In this document: in pieces, positions 1-13,290 of the stretch
Position numbering within the stretch: position 1 is the first letter of the stretch
Layout of the letters: the number at the start of each line of letters is the position of its first letter
Assembly (NCBI GenBank): GCA_021234155.1
Contig: JAJEKV010000083.1
Span: 524,332-588,331 of the forward strand
Length of the DNA: 64,000 nucleotides
Source of the DNA: Isoetes taiwanensis
Taxonomy: Eukaryota > Streptophyta > Lycopodiopsida > Isoetales > Isoetaceae
Reading direction: 5' to 3'
Made by a program: the position numbers and the translations under genes
Notes under the pieces: generated by a model
The model's database searches: none
Told to the model about the DNA's origin: nothing
The model's input: the letters and a program-made list of their open reading frames with translations, nothing else

Positions 1-902
1 TAGTTCTGAAGGCGGACGACGTATCTCTATGAACTCCTTTGTATTGGGAAGGGGTAGAGACTCAAAGCTCAGAAGCTGATGCTCCAGAGTAGCCTCTCAG
101 CACACCAGATTCGCCTGCACAAGAGCCAATAACGGATGTGGGTGAAGGCCAGACCGGGCTAAGAAGGAGATGTCCCGACTTTGAACGATCCTCCGTGTGT
201 AAAGCCTACCGGGGATCATCAGGACTAGGTCCACGGCTTTGTCATCATGCGGCGTAAGTGTATGGCTGGCCTCGGCTGAATCTCGAAGTGGGTGTTCACT
301 TTCCAAAGGTTCACTGAATACGCAAAGGGGTCTCTAGTCACCTTGAGTCAAGATGTAGATCTCGAGGGAGTGATCCCTACCTGCTCCCACTGAACCGGGA
401 AGATGAGCCTCCAGAAACGTACTCCTTTGGTTGCGTATCCGCGGCTGTACCGTGTCCTCGACACTTTTCAGCCCACTCGCAAAGCGTACGGAGGGGCGGA
501 TGGAGGGATAACCTTTATGCCATGTTCAGGCGCTGCCCAAATCCATTGCCATGAATTCGTCCGCGAATGAACTCGAGAATCTGCCGCCGGGCCATCCCTT
601 CGAAGTCCGAGCCTTGGGTAGGATTCTGTAGGATGTGTCATCTTTGCTGATGCAGATAGGTGGATGGACATCCTTCGAGATGGTCATATGATGGATGTAT
701 GTGCTAATGACATGTATGTAAGTCTACGCTTCCGCAAAATTAGGCGCCGAGGGAGATGGGTAATGACCCTTCACTTTCCTTAATCGGGTGCACCGCCATG
801 CTTTTGCAATTTCATGAAGGGCCCCAGATAGCATGGAGTCGGGTATGGGGATGAACTCGCTTTATACCTGCGGAAAGCAACGAGGCGAGTAGGGATGCCA
901 CA
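1..902 (+). mobile_element. LTR fragment, family A, 5' end outside the window
   Basis: The sequence aligns by eye along its length with the LTR at 46,147-47,720. Shared blocks include the motif TGTATTGGGAAGGGG-TAGAGAC (40-61), the stretch around GGGGATCATC, and the 3' end AGGGATGCCACA (891-902), which corresponds to GGGGACGTCACA. No primer binding site follows position 902, so this is a 3' LTR or a solo LTR rather than a 5' LTR. It is visibly more diverged than the 46-kb copy. Short frames inside it are not genes. Confidence 0.75.
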
Positions 903-1936
903 TCGCACAACCATTCAAAAGTTGCCCGTGAAACCTACATCTTCCTCGACACAAAACATTCTATCCGCGGTGACTATGTGACAAGATGTTTTCGTATCCT
1001 TCTATGCGCTTACACCTAACAACTCCTTTGTCATTTCCTTTGTCATGAAAGTCATCTTTTGTACCAACTCGAAAGCACTTCGCACAATATGCATACATGT
1101 ATCTCTTTGGGATGGTGTATTTCTACCGGGCCTTTAACATCTCCAACATTACAGCGAATCGCAATATTTGCATTTGTGGTAGCTATCGTATCAAGTGCTT
1201 GGAACTACTAAAACAAAATCCCAAGACAAATTAGGAACACAAGACGGAGAATGGCAACCGAGAAATGATCTCGCCAGTATGACTATGTAATGTCGGGCCA
1301 TGATACAACAGTTGAAATAAGTCAAACCGAAGATAAAGATATGCATCTACCAAGTTAGATGCATCTTTTAGAAGCATCTTGACATTTGTTGATAAACTTC
1401 CTTGTGTATCCTAGGTGGGAGTGCATTAAAATATAAATGTGGGTCTTAATTAATTAAATAGCATAAATAGTAGTACAATGGTTTAAGAAAAAGAGTTTCT
1501 AAAAAGGTAACAATATGTTGAGAGCCAAGTTACCTTTTAAGAATAGTTATCCACCTTGAATGCAAGATGGACTCAAGTCTTTTGTCTTCGAATCAGACAA
1601 ACTTGGGTTTTGTTTGAATCCTCCTCGTCCCCTCTCGTACAGAACATCCAAAGAACTCAAATCATATCTTGTTCATGCAAACAACAATATGGAAGGAGAT
1701 CCCAAAGACCCAAAACATGTATCGTTAAGGCCACATTTGCTTAGCCCTTTGTTGAATAACAAAGAATCAGGAGGATTTGACCTTGTTACTAAAGGACTAG
1801 AAAATAGCTGATAGAATACCTAACAGCTTTAAGTTGAGCTAACTCTCACCCGACAACTCACTGTTGTAAATAAAACCCAAGGTCACACCAAGAAACAATA
1901 ACTCGAGCAATACGTAACTGAACGCATAATACCGAT
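903..1936. other. Gene-free stretch
   Basis: AT-rich sequence with no protein I recognise. A short open frame at 1,560-1,811 (plus) has no visible domain or family resemblance and I do not call it a gene. No LTR, PBS or hairpin was noticed. Confidence 0.5.
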
Positions 1937-1946
1937 NNNNNNNNNN
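1937..1946. other. Assembly gap, ten Ns
   Basis: Ten consecutive Ns are directly visible. This is a scaffold join or masked gap of nominal length, so the true distance between 1,936 and 1,947 is unknown. Confidence 0.99.
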
Positions 1947-4098
1947 CATTGAGTTTTAGATGTTCTCATTGTTTCAATAATTTTGTTGCAGGAAAATGCT
2001 CTCTTTATTGTTTTATTGCTTTCAATTGTTCTTTCACGGTATTTTATTTTATGGTTTTAACTATAACCAATGGAACATATCGTTAGACAACATATACGAT
2101 ATATCATAGGCTGACCACTTAGAACATTCACCACTAAGAAATTGTGTGCCATTGTGTGATGTGTTGTTTGTCTTTATGATATGATTTAGCTAGAATTTTA
2201 AGTCTACCATAGTATGTGACGTTAAAATAAACTTCCTTCATTCCTTCCTTCTATGAGGATAGTCTTATGTTGGGTTAAAATTCTAGGAGAAAAAATGCCT
2301 ATTCTTGTTTCAGTTCATAAATTCATAATTCATTTGCACTACCTGTCGATAGATTCATAAATTCAAACAGAATACAATTAATTGTCACCTTAACTCAACA
2401 TATCTAGAATCATAACAACCTCAAGACACTAAAATTTTTGAAAAACAATTATCCATTGCCATTTCAATACATAACTTTTTGTGCCATCTATAAATTTATA
2501 AATTCAAACAAAATACAGTTAATTTTCACATTATGGCAACTCAATATATCTAGCATCACCATTTTTGCTACCTTGAATTATAAATATATCTACAACTTCA
2601 TGGTTAGTATACTTATGCCTCGCAACAACGTGCAACATTACTAGCAGGTAAATCAAAAACTTCTACTACATATTTGAGCCTCAAGAAATAATATAGTAGT
2701 GCTATAACTTTTATGCATGTATATTGTGGAAGGATATAGCGGAAGGTGTATTTTGGTTGTTATTGAGTACATGTATTCCACCAGAAAATATTGGACAATG
2801 CATGACTATATAACATATTATCACCATGAGGCCACACCTTTTGCCTCAAGCCTGCCTATTGCTAGTTAATTTTTTTGTTGGGTTTCAATTCCCAATAAAT
2901 GGATTTTTGAGGTCAAAACAAGATCAAATTTCAAAAATTTAAAGGCCCAAACAGAATCTTTTTTTATGCTCTATCTAATGGGAACTAATTTTGAAAAAGA
3001 AGCACTTTTATTTTTAGGGTAAAAAAGGTCAAATGGATGATGTGGCAAAAGTAGATGGTGATTTGGCAAGAAATGTAATGACATGGCACTATTAGGATGA
3101 TGATGTGGAAAGTGGAGTGGCAAACAACTTTTTTCCTAGTCAAAAACTTTTCTGACATGGTGATGAGATGGATGACACTTGGATGGTGAGGTGGATGACT
3201 TTTGTTTGGTATCACCTTGGCCAATTCTTGCTTTTCAAGATGTATGATGATAACAAATTTGCACTTTCTCTCTCTCTACTTTTTGTTGTTAAAGAGAATA
3301 TGGTCTTAGACTTAGGAATGGCCAAATTTGATAAATTTTTGCATTTTTCTCATGAATGGTGAATGAATGATGGGTGTATGACATGTAGTGGAATCAAGAT
3401 AGTAAAGCCCTAAAGTGTGAATTATGCCTTGGGAAGTAAAATATCATGCAAAAATCTTTCATTTTAACAAAATACCCATGTATTTCGAGGGTCTTCCAAA
3501 TTTGACAAAGGGGTCTTCAAGCTTTAACTCCTAATCTTCATACATGCTCTAGTTGAGTTCAAATCTCTTCTTCTGATACCCATATGATGTCAATCAATGT
3601 CTCTCACAGTTCTCCCATCATAAAAAGCTTTCTACAAGTCTTCAAAGATAGATGTCAAAAGAATCACGGTCCCATTAAGCTCATATATATCAAGTCAAGT
3701 ATTAATAGAATTGTATGATGTAGGCTATGCACATGGCTCTTCTATCTTTGCCGAAAATGTGGCAACATTGATAAGAAGCGAGAAACAATGATAATACCAT
3801 GGATTCGAAGTTAGCAGGAGTTATTCGTTAGCTAGCGACTATATGCTTGAAAATATGACTAGCGAATATCTGCTTATAATAACGAGGGTTTTATTTTGTA
3901 CTTTTATGCGTTTTATCTAAGGTTTTCATATGATTTGATGGTAAAATTATTACATGACACATACTAATCTGCTTACATCTAGGTGCACATTGTATTCCAT
4001 GTTTTAATTCTTAGTTTAGCCATGTTTTGCATGGTTTTGTGCCATCCAAATTTACCATCGTTTAATGGTCAAGATTGACTCTTTAAAGTTAAGTAATC
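1947..4098. other. AT-rich gene-free stretch
   Basis: No recognisable coding sequence. About 3,030-3,210 is locally rich in GATG/ATGG words (for example GATGATGTGG, GATGGATGAC), like a degenerate simple repeat; it creates small open frames on both strands that I regard as chance. Confidence 0.5.
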
Positions 4099-4300
4099 AA
4101 AGGGGGATGATATTGACCCCCAATTTGGCAAAGTGAAATCAGCTAATGCGGATATCGAGCTATTCCTTTCTGGGAGTAAGTTGCCTTAGGGTTTGATTAT
4201 TTGATTAATAGAACAAGGGCTGCTTGGTTAGGGAAGCGACTGCTTGGTTAGGGAACGGTTGGGAGCGGCTTCAATCTCCCTTTCTGGATGTATCTTGAGT
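4099..4300 (+). mobile_element. Possible copia-type polypurine tract and LTR start
   Basis: AAAGGGGGATGATATTGACC around 4,099-4,118 resembles the junction of plant Ty1/copia elements, where a purine tract is followed by an LTR beginning TGNTATTGACCCCC. The LTR would start at about 4,107. Just downstream, CTGCTTGGTTAGGGAA is repeated in tandem (about 4,219-4,256). The LTR's other end and a partner copy were not found, so this rests on one motif. Confidence 0.3.
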
Positions 4301-5647
4301 TTTATGATCCCAAAAATGATGTAAAATATGGTTTATAGATGATTGTTTTGAAACATTTGATCATTTCTTAGCTACGTAGTCGAATCGGTTAAGCTGGCAG
4401 GGAAGACAATCTTCTAAATGCTTCATCATGATACAATTGCATACCTTTGCCATAGTGACTTTCTGTGCATAGGAGGGGCAGCTTGAAAGCAGTGGACCGA
4501 GGATGTTGCGGCATGGGCGCTTCACGATTCTGCATATACTGTGGGCAAGCTGCCCAGGGGAGCTTCGTCAGTTCTTTCAGCGGATCTTTGGAAGAAGACA
4601 TACAACGATAAAGGTTGCATTTACGATCCGCGATAATGCACTTGGCTTCTTTCTTAGACGTAATACAAGAATGGTAGCATGTTCTTCCAATTGCTTTTAA
4701 CCTTTCACGATGTTCAAAGAGGCTCTTAGGCTGCGGCGTGGGAAGATGGTGCTTATATGGAAGGATCTTGGGGCTGCAACCGAGTTATAGGGTCTTAAGG
4801 CGTGTCTTGAGTAATTACCCGATTATAAAGCTAGATTAAGAGGAGGAAGAAGCTGTAAAAATATAGAAACTAAAGAGATTTTGTGCGAGTGTCGGCTCCA
4901 TCAGATCAAGTGAAGCAGATGCGCTCTAAGAATCTTTGAGATAAGTTGGTTCCATTTAGGCAACAGATAAGTCAAATGAATTGTGCATACATGATGCTCG
5001 TCGCGGATGAAGTTGTCTTGGTAGGTGGCACTAAAGGAAGGATGGAAATGAGATGAACTAAAAACCACAGATGCAGTATCGAGCAGGAGCTGTTCTAACT
5101 CTGTAAAGTTGGTCTTCATGGTATGTAGTTTTATACTCGAAGCTATACTCGAAGCATCGATAGGGGAACATAGACAAGGAGTATGAATGCTTGGGGTCTT
5201 TTACATGATCTTTTTAACATAGATTGGATCTTGCATATGCCATGGCATCAAATCTTGTCACACCGCAATGGGCAGGTGCATGTTTCTTGTATGGCTAATT
5301 TTTCTCCAAACTGAAATGATTAAATTGATGTTCTCGATTTTGCAAACATATACCTATATTTGATCACCCGATTTTATTAGCGATGAGTGCATCTTTCATA
5401 TGATGCGAGGGCATCCCGGGGTCATTTCGGTTCCCTTCTAAGGGCTTGCAGATCCATGAATTGGAAAAAAAGGGGGCAAAAATGCTGCAAAGAACCAACT
5501 TGGGATGCCTGTGCAATGTAAATCATTGCTTGGCATTGTCTTGTCGATAAGTTGCATAATACCGGCTCATTATTTGGTTATTTGCTTGTCATGTGTGCAA
5601 TCTTTGGTCTCGTGGGAAACAATACATGCTTTCAGGATGGTCACTTC
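4301..5647. other. Gene-free stretch
   Basis: Small overlapping open frames on both strands (4,389-4,700; 4,901-5,119) have no domain I can name. No repeat or RNA gene was noticed. Confidence 0.4.
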
Positions 5648-5762
5648 AGTGCAAAACGGACTTGCATTTTACCAAGATAGATCACAGCATTTTGCAATGC
5701 TAAGTGCAAAACGGACTTGCATTTTACCAAAGATGGAATCTTGAAAGCATTTTGCAATGCTA
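5648..5762 (+). repeat. Tandem duplication, two units of about 55-60 bp
   Basis: Unit 1 (5,648-5,702) and unit 2 (5,703-5,762) both start AGTGCAAAACGGACTTGC and end GCATTTTGCAATGCTA. They differ by a few bases and a 5-bp insertion in the middle. It is a local duplication with no evident function. Confidence 0.85.
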
Positions 5763-8086
5763 GAATAAAAAAATAGGTGCACTTCATTATTAGGTTTATC
5801 ATTTCTATTAGATGCAGCCTTAGCCATAATTTTTGTCATAATACCCATTCCATTCGGCGAATATGCTTCTTCAACAATTGTTCACTTTGTACTGTGGTCA
5901 TTCATCCTTATTTGGCAAATATATAGATTAGTACGGTTTTGGTATTGGCACTATGGTTTTACCAAGGACTACCTTGAGTTCAAGTACCATGTTAATAAAA
6001 GTTGCTATTCATTACATGTTTGTTCTATTGCACTTTTCTCATGTTTGTTCCATTGATTTTCTTATATTTAATATCAACAATATTTTTTTTTAGGGGCCGA
6101 AGGGCCAGATTTCCTACACAGCCATTACTCCTACACATATAAGTAAATCCCTAAAGCCTGGTTTGGGTGCATATTCACAGGGGGTGACTCAGGGCATCGA
6201 GGCATTGGATGGGCATATTTGCGGTTATTCTCGATCTAGACCATAGATAGCAATCCTAGATTTTATGGGGTAATGCTTGTACAAGTTTAGTATCTTTGTA
6301 TAATAGGGTTTCTGAAATACTATAAGGTTTGGAAACAATGTCTAGCGTTATTTGGGGCCAAAAAAAATTCAAATTTTAACAAATTGAAACTTGTTATTGG
6401 CTAATTCAAGCATCTTTGAATTCAAATATGGAATCGAATTTTGAACTGAACTACTCTAACCTCTTTGAAACTTCATCTTAGTACCCAAACACAGTATTCT
6501 TTCGATCTTTGAAATTCCTTCATGTATGCACTTGTCATAGCTTATCACGAATTAAAGTCACATCTACCAATATATTTTTACTTCAAGTAGCAACAAAATA
6601 AGCACCATAAAAATGCCAGCACATAAATTTAATTGTTATTACTATTAACTTAAAAACATACGTACATTTGTCTCCCCAATCTCAAATTGCGATAACAAAA
6701 AAAAAAAAGCATATGGCTTACTTATTTTGCCATACTGGATTCACCAAAGTATTTAGGCTGCTGAGATTTTTTATATAACTTGATGGAATTGAAAAACTAA
6801 GAGCTCTGGTGGCGCCAATTGAAACTGATGATCACAGGGGTTAAGCTACTCCCATCTCGGATTCTATTTTCTTGGCCATTTTCTAATTTCCTCCAGCCCA
6901 TGATTTTCAAGCAGGAATTTGTGGTGTAGTTTTTGATGAGGTGGAAAAATTACACGTGGATAAAACTAGAATTTGAGGAAAATTTTGTAGGCAGGTAAGT
7001 ACAGTGTTATTAACTAAAAAAAGATGTTTAATGCAAAATAGCATAAGAAAAGTACGGAACAAGTGCAAACTTCCAAGCTTCATGTTCCTCTATTAAATTG
7101 AAGCACAAATATAAAATCACGAAATAATTTTTGCCAATGAAATCTCAAATGCGAAATATAAATGCTTGCAGATTTGAACACTTCCAAAGTAGATCTTTAA
7201 CACATCAAAGTTGCTCCCGACCGGGTCCCTTAGCATCTAGAAGAGTAAAAAGCTAAGCTTGTTAAAACATTCAAGATAATATAAAGGTAGTACTTGGTAA
7301 TCATGAGCAAGTGCAGAGCTTGATGGCATTTGTTGCAATATACGAGGTTTGGATCAGCTCTCACTAAGCTATCATTTTGGAATCTAGGCACTAAGTTAAC
7401 TCTTTCTTTCATTTCCTTTACCTTTTATTTATGCGGCCACATCAGGTTATAGTATGCAAGTAACGATTAAACCATTACAAGTAATGCTATTGAACTAGTT
7501 ATGGAACTAGATCAAGTGCACCATGCAAAATCTACATTCTACAATGAAGCGGCTCAAGCAAAAGAAACATGAAAAGAAAGAAACATACCTGTTGCTTATT
7601 GAATGACTATAATTTGCAAAGAAAACTATTAAAGAATGATCACTCTTGTTGTTTGTATTTGCAAAAGAAGAGCACTAAAAGTCCATGAAGCATCTGACTG
7701 GAACAGTGTCAGTGGTGAAAGTGAGACTTTATGGAGCGATCACGGCAGCCGAAATTTTTCCACCACTAAGCGTTTTAGGTTAGGCTCCATATGCAACCAT
7801 GTCCCGAAGCCATGGCATTCAATCTCCTAAAGAAATCCCTTTTTGAATGGGCACGTCTCTAATGTACATATTCCTACATTTTGGAAGAAAACAAATCATA
7901 TGTATAAGTAATGAATCATGAACTGCTTTGCTCCTCCCTGAGATTACGTTACCTTTGCTTCTTGATGCGTCTTGATTAGATGCAATCGGTAGATTAGCAC
8001 GAGGCGCCAAGGAGACATGAGGAAGGCATAGAAAAAGCAGAGGGAAAAAATGGGTGAAAAAAAGTGGCCCCAAAATGTATAAGGAA
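5763..8086. other. Gene-poor stretch with weak minus-strand open frames
   Basis: Mostly AT-rich sequence. On the minus strand, 7,230-7,412 encodes 60 residues with a CNKC pair, and 7,819-8,073 encodes 84 residues with a hydrophobic, signal-peptide-like start. I recognise neither, see no clear splice structure joining them, and cannot tell exons from chance frames. Confidence 0.35.
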
Positions 8087-8258
8087 CCTTAGGACAAAAA
8101 AGACATATATATGTTTATACATGTATTTATGCAGTACTTTTGTCACGTGTCTTTTGGTTCATGGTCTTTTCACATGGGCAAGGCCACAGAATTTTGTATT
8201 TTTATTCAGCCCCAGGAATAGAGATGTAGTTTAAAGGCGTGGTCTCTTTATGGATAGT
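8087..8258 (+). repeat. Direct repeat, copy 1 of 2
   Basis: Pairs with 8,924-9,085. Shared words in the same order are TTAGGACAAAA, ATATATATGTTTAT, CGTGTCTTTT, GTTCATG, TTTTCACATGG and GGTCTCTTTATGGAT. The two copies lie about 840 bp apart and could be short terminal repeats of a small retroelement, but no PBS or polypurine tract was identified. Confidence 0.7.
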
Positions 8259-8923
8259 TTAAGGCTGATGGTCTCTTTTGCATGAAGGCCACACATAGAC
8301 ATGATCTTTGCGAAGATCAGTTTCAAAGTTGTTTTGATGTGTAGACTTGGAAGTCTTAATGTTTCAACACTCTAAAGTAAGTGACCCGTAGTATGAGAGA
8401 CTAAGACTTATAGATATGGTACGACATTAAGGCTACATAAGAAGTTCTTAGCTATCTCTTTGCTTATTGTTGTTACGACTAACTACCTATAGTTAGTCAA
8501 CATAGAGTGGTTAGAGTCTCAAGTGAGGATGGTCATTTGGTAGTGAAATTTCTACTCTAAGGACTAAATTAGAACATCTTTTAGTGCAGTTGTGTAGTGT
8601 CTCCTAAGATGCTTGGCGTCTTATGTATGAGAGAGAGAAGGTTTGGTGATATTTGTGGCTAATAGTCCAAAGTTAATTTAAACTTAACTTTGGACCACAG
8701 ATTAACCATAAGAAATTTATTTGAAGCAATAGTTCTGATTTGAACAGCCCTCCACACGATGGAGGAGTTGAAGACAATCTGTTGAAGACCACATGGAGAT
8801 GAAGACTTTCTCTGGCACATGCTATCTGAGGAGATGCTTATCAGAGACTCTAGGCGACAGAACCGGACTTGACATGGGTGACAATGAGGACATTATCTTT
8901 TTTTGGTAGAATACAAGAACATA

Positions 8924-9085
8924 ACTTAGGACAAAAGATATATATGTTTATATGTATTTGCCTGATACTTTTATGCGTGTCTTTTAGTTCATGTCTTTTT
9001 CACATGGCCACACAATTTTATATTTACATTGCTTGGGAATAAGAGATATGGATTTGAGGCCCGATGGTCTCTTTATGGATGCGTC
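8924..9085 (+). repeat. Direct repeat, copy 2 of 2
   Basis: Same ordered words as 8,087-8,258 with several indels. The 665 bp between the copies encode nothing recognisable. A miniature LTR element is one reading; a simple segmental duplication is another. Confidence 0.7.
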
Positions 9086-9544
9086 TTGTTCGCTGTTGCA
9101 TTTAAAATAATGTCACGTTATTTTCGTTATTTTTGATACTTGCCTATAACTTAGTTATCCCGGTTGAAATGTAGCGTTATCTTCTATCCATGATGTTGTT
9201 TACTTTTATCAATGCGATGTTGTGGTCACTAGAGTTCTTCTTGCACGAGGGATAAAAGTATAGGGGAACTTGTATGAGCCCCGCCACTTGCTTTGGCCAG
9301 GGTTTACTGTTTATTGGTAGCTCTAGTCCTTCAACCCCAGAACTTTGCAGCTGAGCTGATTAAGCTCCCATGTCCATTTTCGGAGCTATTCCTGCAAATG
9401 AGTTTGGGAAGAGTCCTTGGCTTTTCTCCATTTCATGCCATTAGTTCCCTTATATTCGAGCTTGTGTTTTGGGAAAGAAACATCTTTGGCGTTCCTTTGT
9501 TGCCCCACGCGGGGAGATCGGCGGGATGTCTACAGACATCTGGT

Positions 9545-10260
9545 CTAGCGTGATAGAGCTTTCCCGAGCCGTCAAAGGAAACCAGTATTTTGTTTCTTCA
9601 TTGATGATCGCCAGTAAAATTGAACTTCTTGTTTTTCTCAGGAAAAGAGGCGGGGCGCGGAAGCTTTGTCATTCTGAGCTTCGGTATCGATATCGATCAT
9701 TCAAATCCCTTACGGCCCGATGATGGTAGAATACTTGGTGATCACTTTGTGATTTGTGATGAAGCGAGGAGTTCGCCGACGGCTCATGACACACTACATT
9801 CCCGGCTGAGAATGGCATTGCGAGGAGAAAAGTATCTTGTAGTGAAGCAAACTCTCTTGGTCAGGTCACATACATCCTCGCTTTGGGGAGAAGCTTTGTA
9901 GATCCAACTTAGCGGCGGTCCACGTTCAAAATCTGACTACTGCGCTTGATCCGCAGTTCACAGTGCCCTCCATGAGGCTATGGAGGAGCTCCAAACACGA
10001 TATTTCACATCTCCCGTTCATTTGGTTGCCAAGTTTTTGTTCATATACTCTTTGAGCTCAAAACACGATGTTTCACATCTCGGATTCATTTAGTTTGCCA
10101 AGTTTTTGTTCATGTACCCTCTGCTGACCGTCACGGTAGGATGATAAGGAAGCGTGCGATAGCTTTGTAGGCTATTTTAGCTGCGAGAGCGTACAACTAT
10201 TGGGATCGCTTCCGTGACCATATTCTTGAATCCTCACGATGGTATATTTCAATGCAGACA
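9545..10260 (+). pseudogene. Ty1/copia polyprotein remnant, integrase region
   Basis: Copia integrase inserts element cDNA into the host genome. What can be seen, spread over different frames, is: a FIDDRQ segment at 9,597-9,614 corresponding to the FIDDHS/FIDDKS block that carries a catalytic aspartate; a THYIPG...NGIARRK segment (about 9,786-9,831) corresponding to YTPQQNGVAERKN; and, further on, a copy of the block usually read as HLRVFGC-VFVHVP (about 10,070-10,120). The intervening DTG/DNGGEF part is unrecognisable. The order and spacing fit copia and the strand is plus. Many frameshifts and stops mean no functional protein. Part of it is duplicated in tandem (9,989-10,117). Confidence 0.65.
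9989..10117 (+). repeat. Tandem duplication within the copia remnant
   Basis: Unit 1 (9,989-10,048) and unit 2 (10,057-10,117) both read CTC(C/A)AAACACGAT-TTTCACATCT and end CCAAGTTTTTGTTCAT-TAC. The second unit continues into sequence matching the copia polyprotein, so the first is probably the inserted duplicate. Confidence 0.8.
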
Positions 10261-10637
10261 TTCTTTAGTGGGGCTCTGGTTGTTTCGTGATAGACACACT
10301 TTGATTCACTGATCCACTTTGTCCATCATTGATCGACTTTGGAAGCTCACCAACTAGCCCATCCTCCTTTGACACATACACCCACTTGACGCACCTCTGC
10401 TCCTCCGGATTGCCAACTTCCCTTTGGATTTCCTTGATTGGGAATTTTGATGTGTATGTAAGTAGGCTTATTTGAGATTTTTGGTATTTATTTACTTTAG
10501 GTAATTTTTGGGTTTCTAGCTTGTTTTGCGTGCCCGCTTAGAGCTGCAGATTATTAAATTCTTCATCATACTATTAGCGTTTACGTAGACAAATTCATTT
10601 ACTATTTAGCTATTCGCGAATACAAGATGCGGATACA
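10261..10637. other. Gene-free stretch after the copia remnant
   Basis: Probably the variable linker that follows copia integrase, but no frame is long enough to support that. Confidence 0.3.
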
Positions 10638-10735
10638 AAATGCTTGGATTCACTTTGCCTCTGATAGCAGGATACAAAATTAGCGAATTACAAAATTCTT
10701 TGGATACAAAATTCTTGGATTCACTTTGAATTGCA
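10638..10735 (+). repeat. Short degenerate tandem repeat
   Basis: Words GATACAAAAT, CTTGGATTCACTTTG and ATACAAAATTCTT(T)GGAT recur two to three times within 100 bp. Confidence 0.6.
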
Positions 10736-13290
10736 AATTTTGAAACTTGTTACAATGCAGAAAATTGTTTGTGAGTGTAAAGCTGCTGCATAGTTTCAAT
10801 AGTTTCAAGGCAAACCTAAACATGTTTTGCATTTAAACATAGTTCTGAGAAGCAGGGCATGATGTCGGTTTAGCGGAACTAAATCGTTTCCCCTTGGCCG
10901 AGTGAACTAGGCATTAAGTCGGGAACTTTGAAGAAGAAATCACAGGTTATTATTGAAGGTAGCGACAATAAAAAGGAGATTGGCCTGCAGTGCAATATCT
11001 GAAATAAGCAACAAGATTTGAAAAATTAACAATAAATAATAAAAAGAAAAAACTTAGCAATATTTTAATATCAATACTAGGAGGAAATACTTCTCGAGAT
11101 GTTTTATTTGACTTGAAAGTTATCAAACATCTCATAATCAATCAAACCTTTATATTGAGAGTGTTGTTCTCAGCTGGCAGCTGTTGACAATAGCAGCACC
11201 ATTAGGCACATGATCACTAGGCAGGTCCATTTCACAGGTGTACAGTGTCAGTCAATGGAAGAACCAACATGACCTGCAACAACCTAACATCTTCAATAAT
11301 TTCACAAAAGAAAAAACTACTACTAAATTTATCTCAGTACTTAGGAACGTCTGGAGCAGGAGTATCTGGAGGAAACCAAGCACTAACGGAATGCGAACCA
11401 TGCATTGGAGTTTTCCTTCATTTTCATCATCTCGGTAAAAGCGATGCAGATATAACCTCAAAATCAAATTGTGTATAGAGCATATTCACACTCATAGCGG
11501 CATTGATTTGAATATCCTTTAGCCGATCATACACTGCTGCTTGATAAACATACACAATTAGTAAAATGGCCAAATAAACAAACAAAGAAAAGACATTCCT
11601 TAAGCACACAAATGCGACTCATTGTTCCTATACTTACTGTAATTATCTTTCTAATTTGGAGGAACTTAGTATCTGACTTATCGTGTAGCAGTGAGCACCA
11701 CGACCACTCTTATTAGAATATCAAAGCCAAGGAATGCCTTATTTCTTTAATCCATAGAAATACCTTTCTACGCCAACTCTACCTTTCTGGGGCAAAATTT
11801 GAGCAATAAAAGCAAAATTAAACAAACAAATAAAACTCAAAAGCATGGAAATTAAATTTACCCCAAGTTTATTTGTTGCATTGGTACAAGAATAATGGCG
11901 CGTGCGGCATTTTCTCGCCGGGAGGAAGATGTGAATATACTTGCTTATATAAGCGAGAAAATCCTTCCTCGAAGCTCAAATACTTGAGTCCTAAAGTGGC
12001 TTGGATGATACCTGTATCAGTCATTTCCCATGCTTTCAGTTCTCTCCGTGCCATCCCCTAGAAGCGTGTGCGATCTGCGTTTGTTAAGCCCGTCGGGCGT
12101 GTGGAATGGGTGACTAATTTAATTTGTAAGAATTAAGGATAAGAATGTGTAATAGAACTTGTAGACATGAGTACCTGCGAGATGAGGGTTTAGGAGTTTG
12201 AAGCGTTAGCTATGGGTAAAGAATAACAAAGGCATATGAGTGCTTGTGTAAATGAGTGCATATAGTTTGGTGGTTTTAGAGCTTGCGTAATGCTTTAGGC
12301 TTTTGTGGATGTATTTTTGTAATTGCTGTTTCTTTTTATAAATTGCTTTTGGTATACACGCATTCCCATTCGAGCAGCTTTTTGGGCTACATTATTCAGA
12401 GGATTTTAAAGATTAAAAGATCTTGGGCCAATAATATGACCACATAACTTCCAAACATAAAGGTATTTGTCTCTTAGCATGAGAGCAACGCTATTTAAAA
12501 AAATATAAAAGCATGTACCTTTAGACTATGTATCACAATTATCTGGCATTCGAAGAAGGGAAAAAGGTTGTCTATACAAATGTAGAATAAATTAGGTTGG
12601 AAAATGTTAGTAAATGCTTTGAATGTTGGATTCTGCGAGGTTCTTTGGGCGTAATGTGAGGCAGTTGTGATATCTTGGGCATCGTGTTGAGGTGAAACCA
12701 AGGTGATATACTTATTCCATTGTATTAATAGAATTTGGCTATTGAACTTTCTTTAATGTTGTCAATGAAAATACATTTGACTTATTGGACAATATAATTG
12801 GCAATATATATGTGTCCAACCCCATACATTCCGAATCATACATTTAGTATCCTAATGACGTGCAAATTTATAAGATTATTATATGTACCTCATAGATCTG
12901 GGTAAACCATGATTCTTCCTGCTCTGACCATATGCATTTTAGAAGAAATGCATCTGAGGGTACTAAAATCTATCCTCTCTCTTGACAAACAAAAACTTTT
13001 AACATTTCACTTGGCAACATACATTTCCTTTTTAAAGTAAAATTTAATAGAGCATAACAAATGTAAATATTTGAAAAGTAGAAACAACCTAGCCTTACAA
13101 AGTCTTGATGTAAATAAAAAAGATGATTTAGATTACATGTTCCATTATTTTTTGTGAAAAATACTACTTGAATTTATTCACATCTCCTCCCTACTGCAAA
13201 AAATATATCAATCACTTTCAAAGCATGAAACTTGAAAAATATTGATACCACTTGAGGTGGCGGCAGGCTGAGTGCACTATGCATTTTAGC
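10736..13290. other. Gene-poor stretch with unassigned minus-strand frames
   Basis: Two minus-strand frames look slightly more protein-like than average. One is 11,869-12,054 (61 residues, starting MARRELKAWEM). The other is a segment near 11,330-11,390 that ends WFPPDTPAPDVPKY and a stop. A GTAAGT-like donor is visible between them on the minus strand (about 11,636), but I cannot build a consistent gene. I recognise no family. Confidence 0.25.

Noticed and set aside
8087-9085. A complete miniature LTR retrotransposon (TRIM)
   Set aside because: The direct repeats are clear, but no PBS, polypurine tract or target duplication could be found.
10950-12061. A multi-exon plant gene on the minus strand
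   Set aside because: A few stretches look protein-like, but no consistent set of splice sites and frames could be built and no family was recognised.
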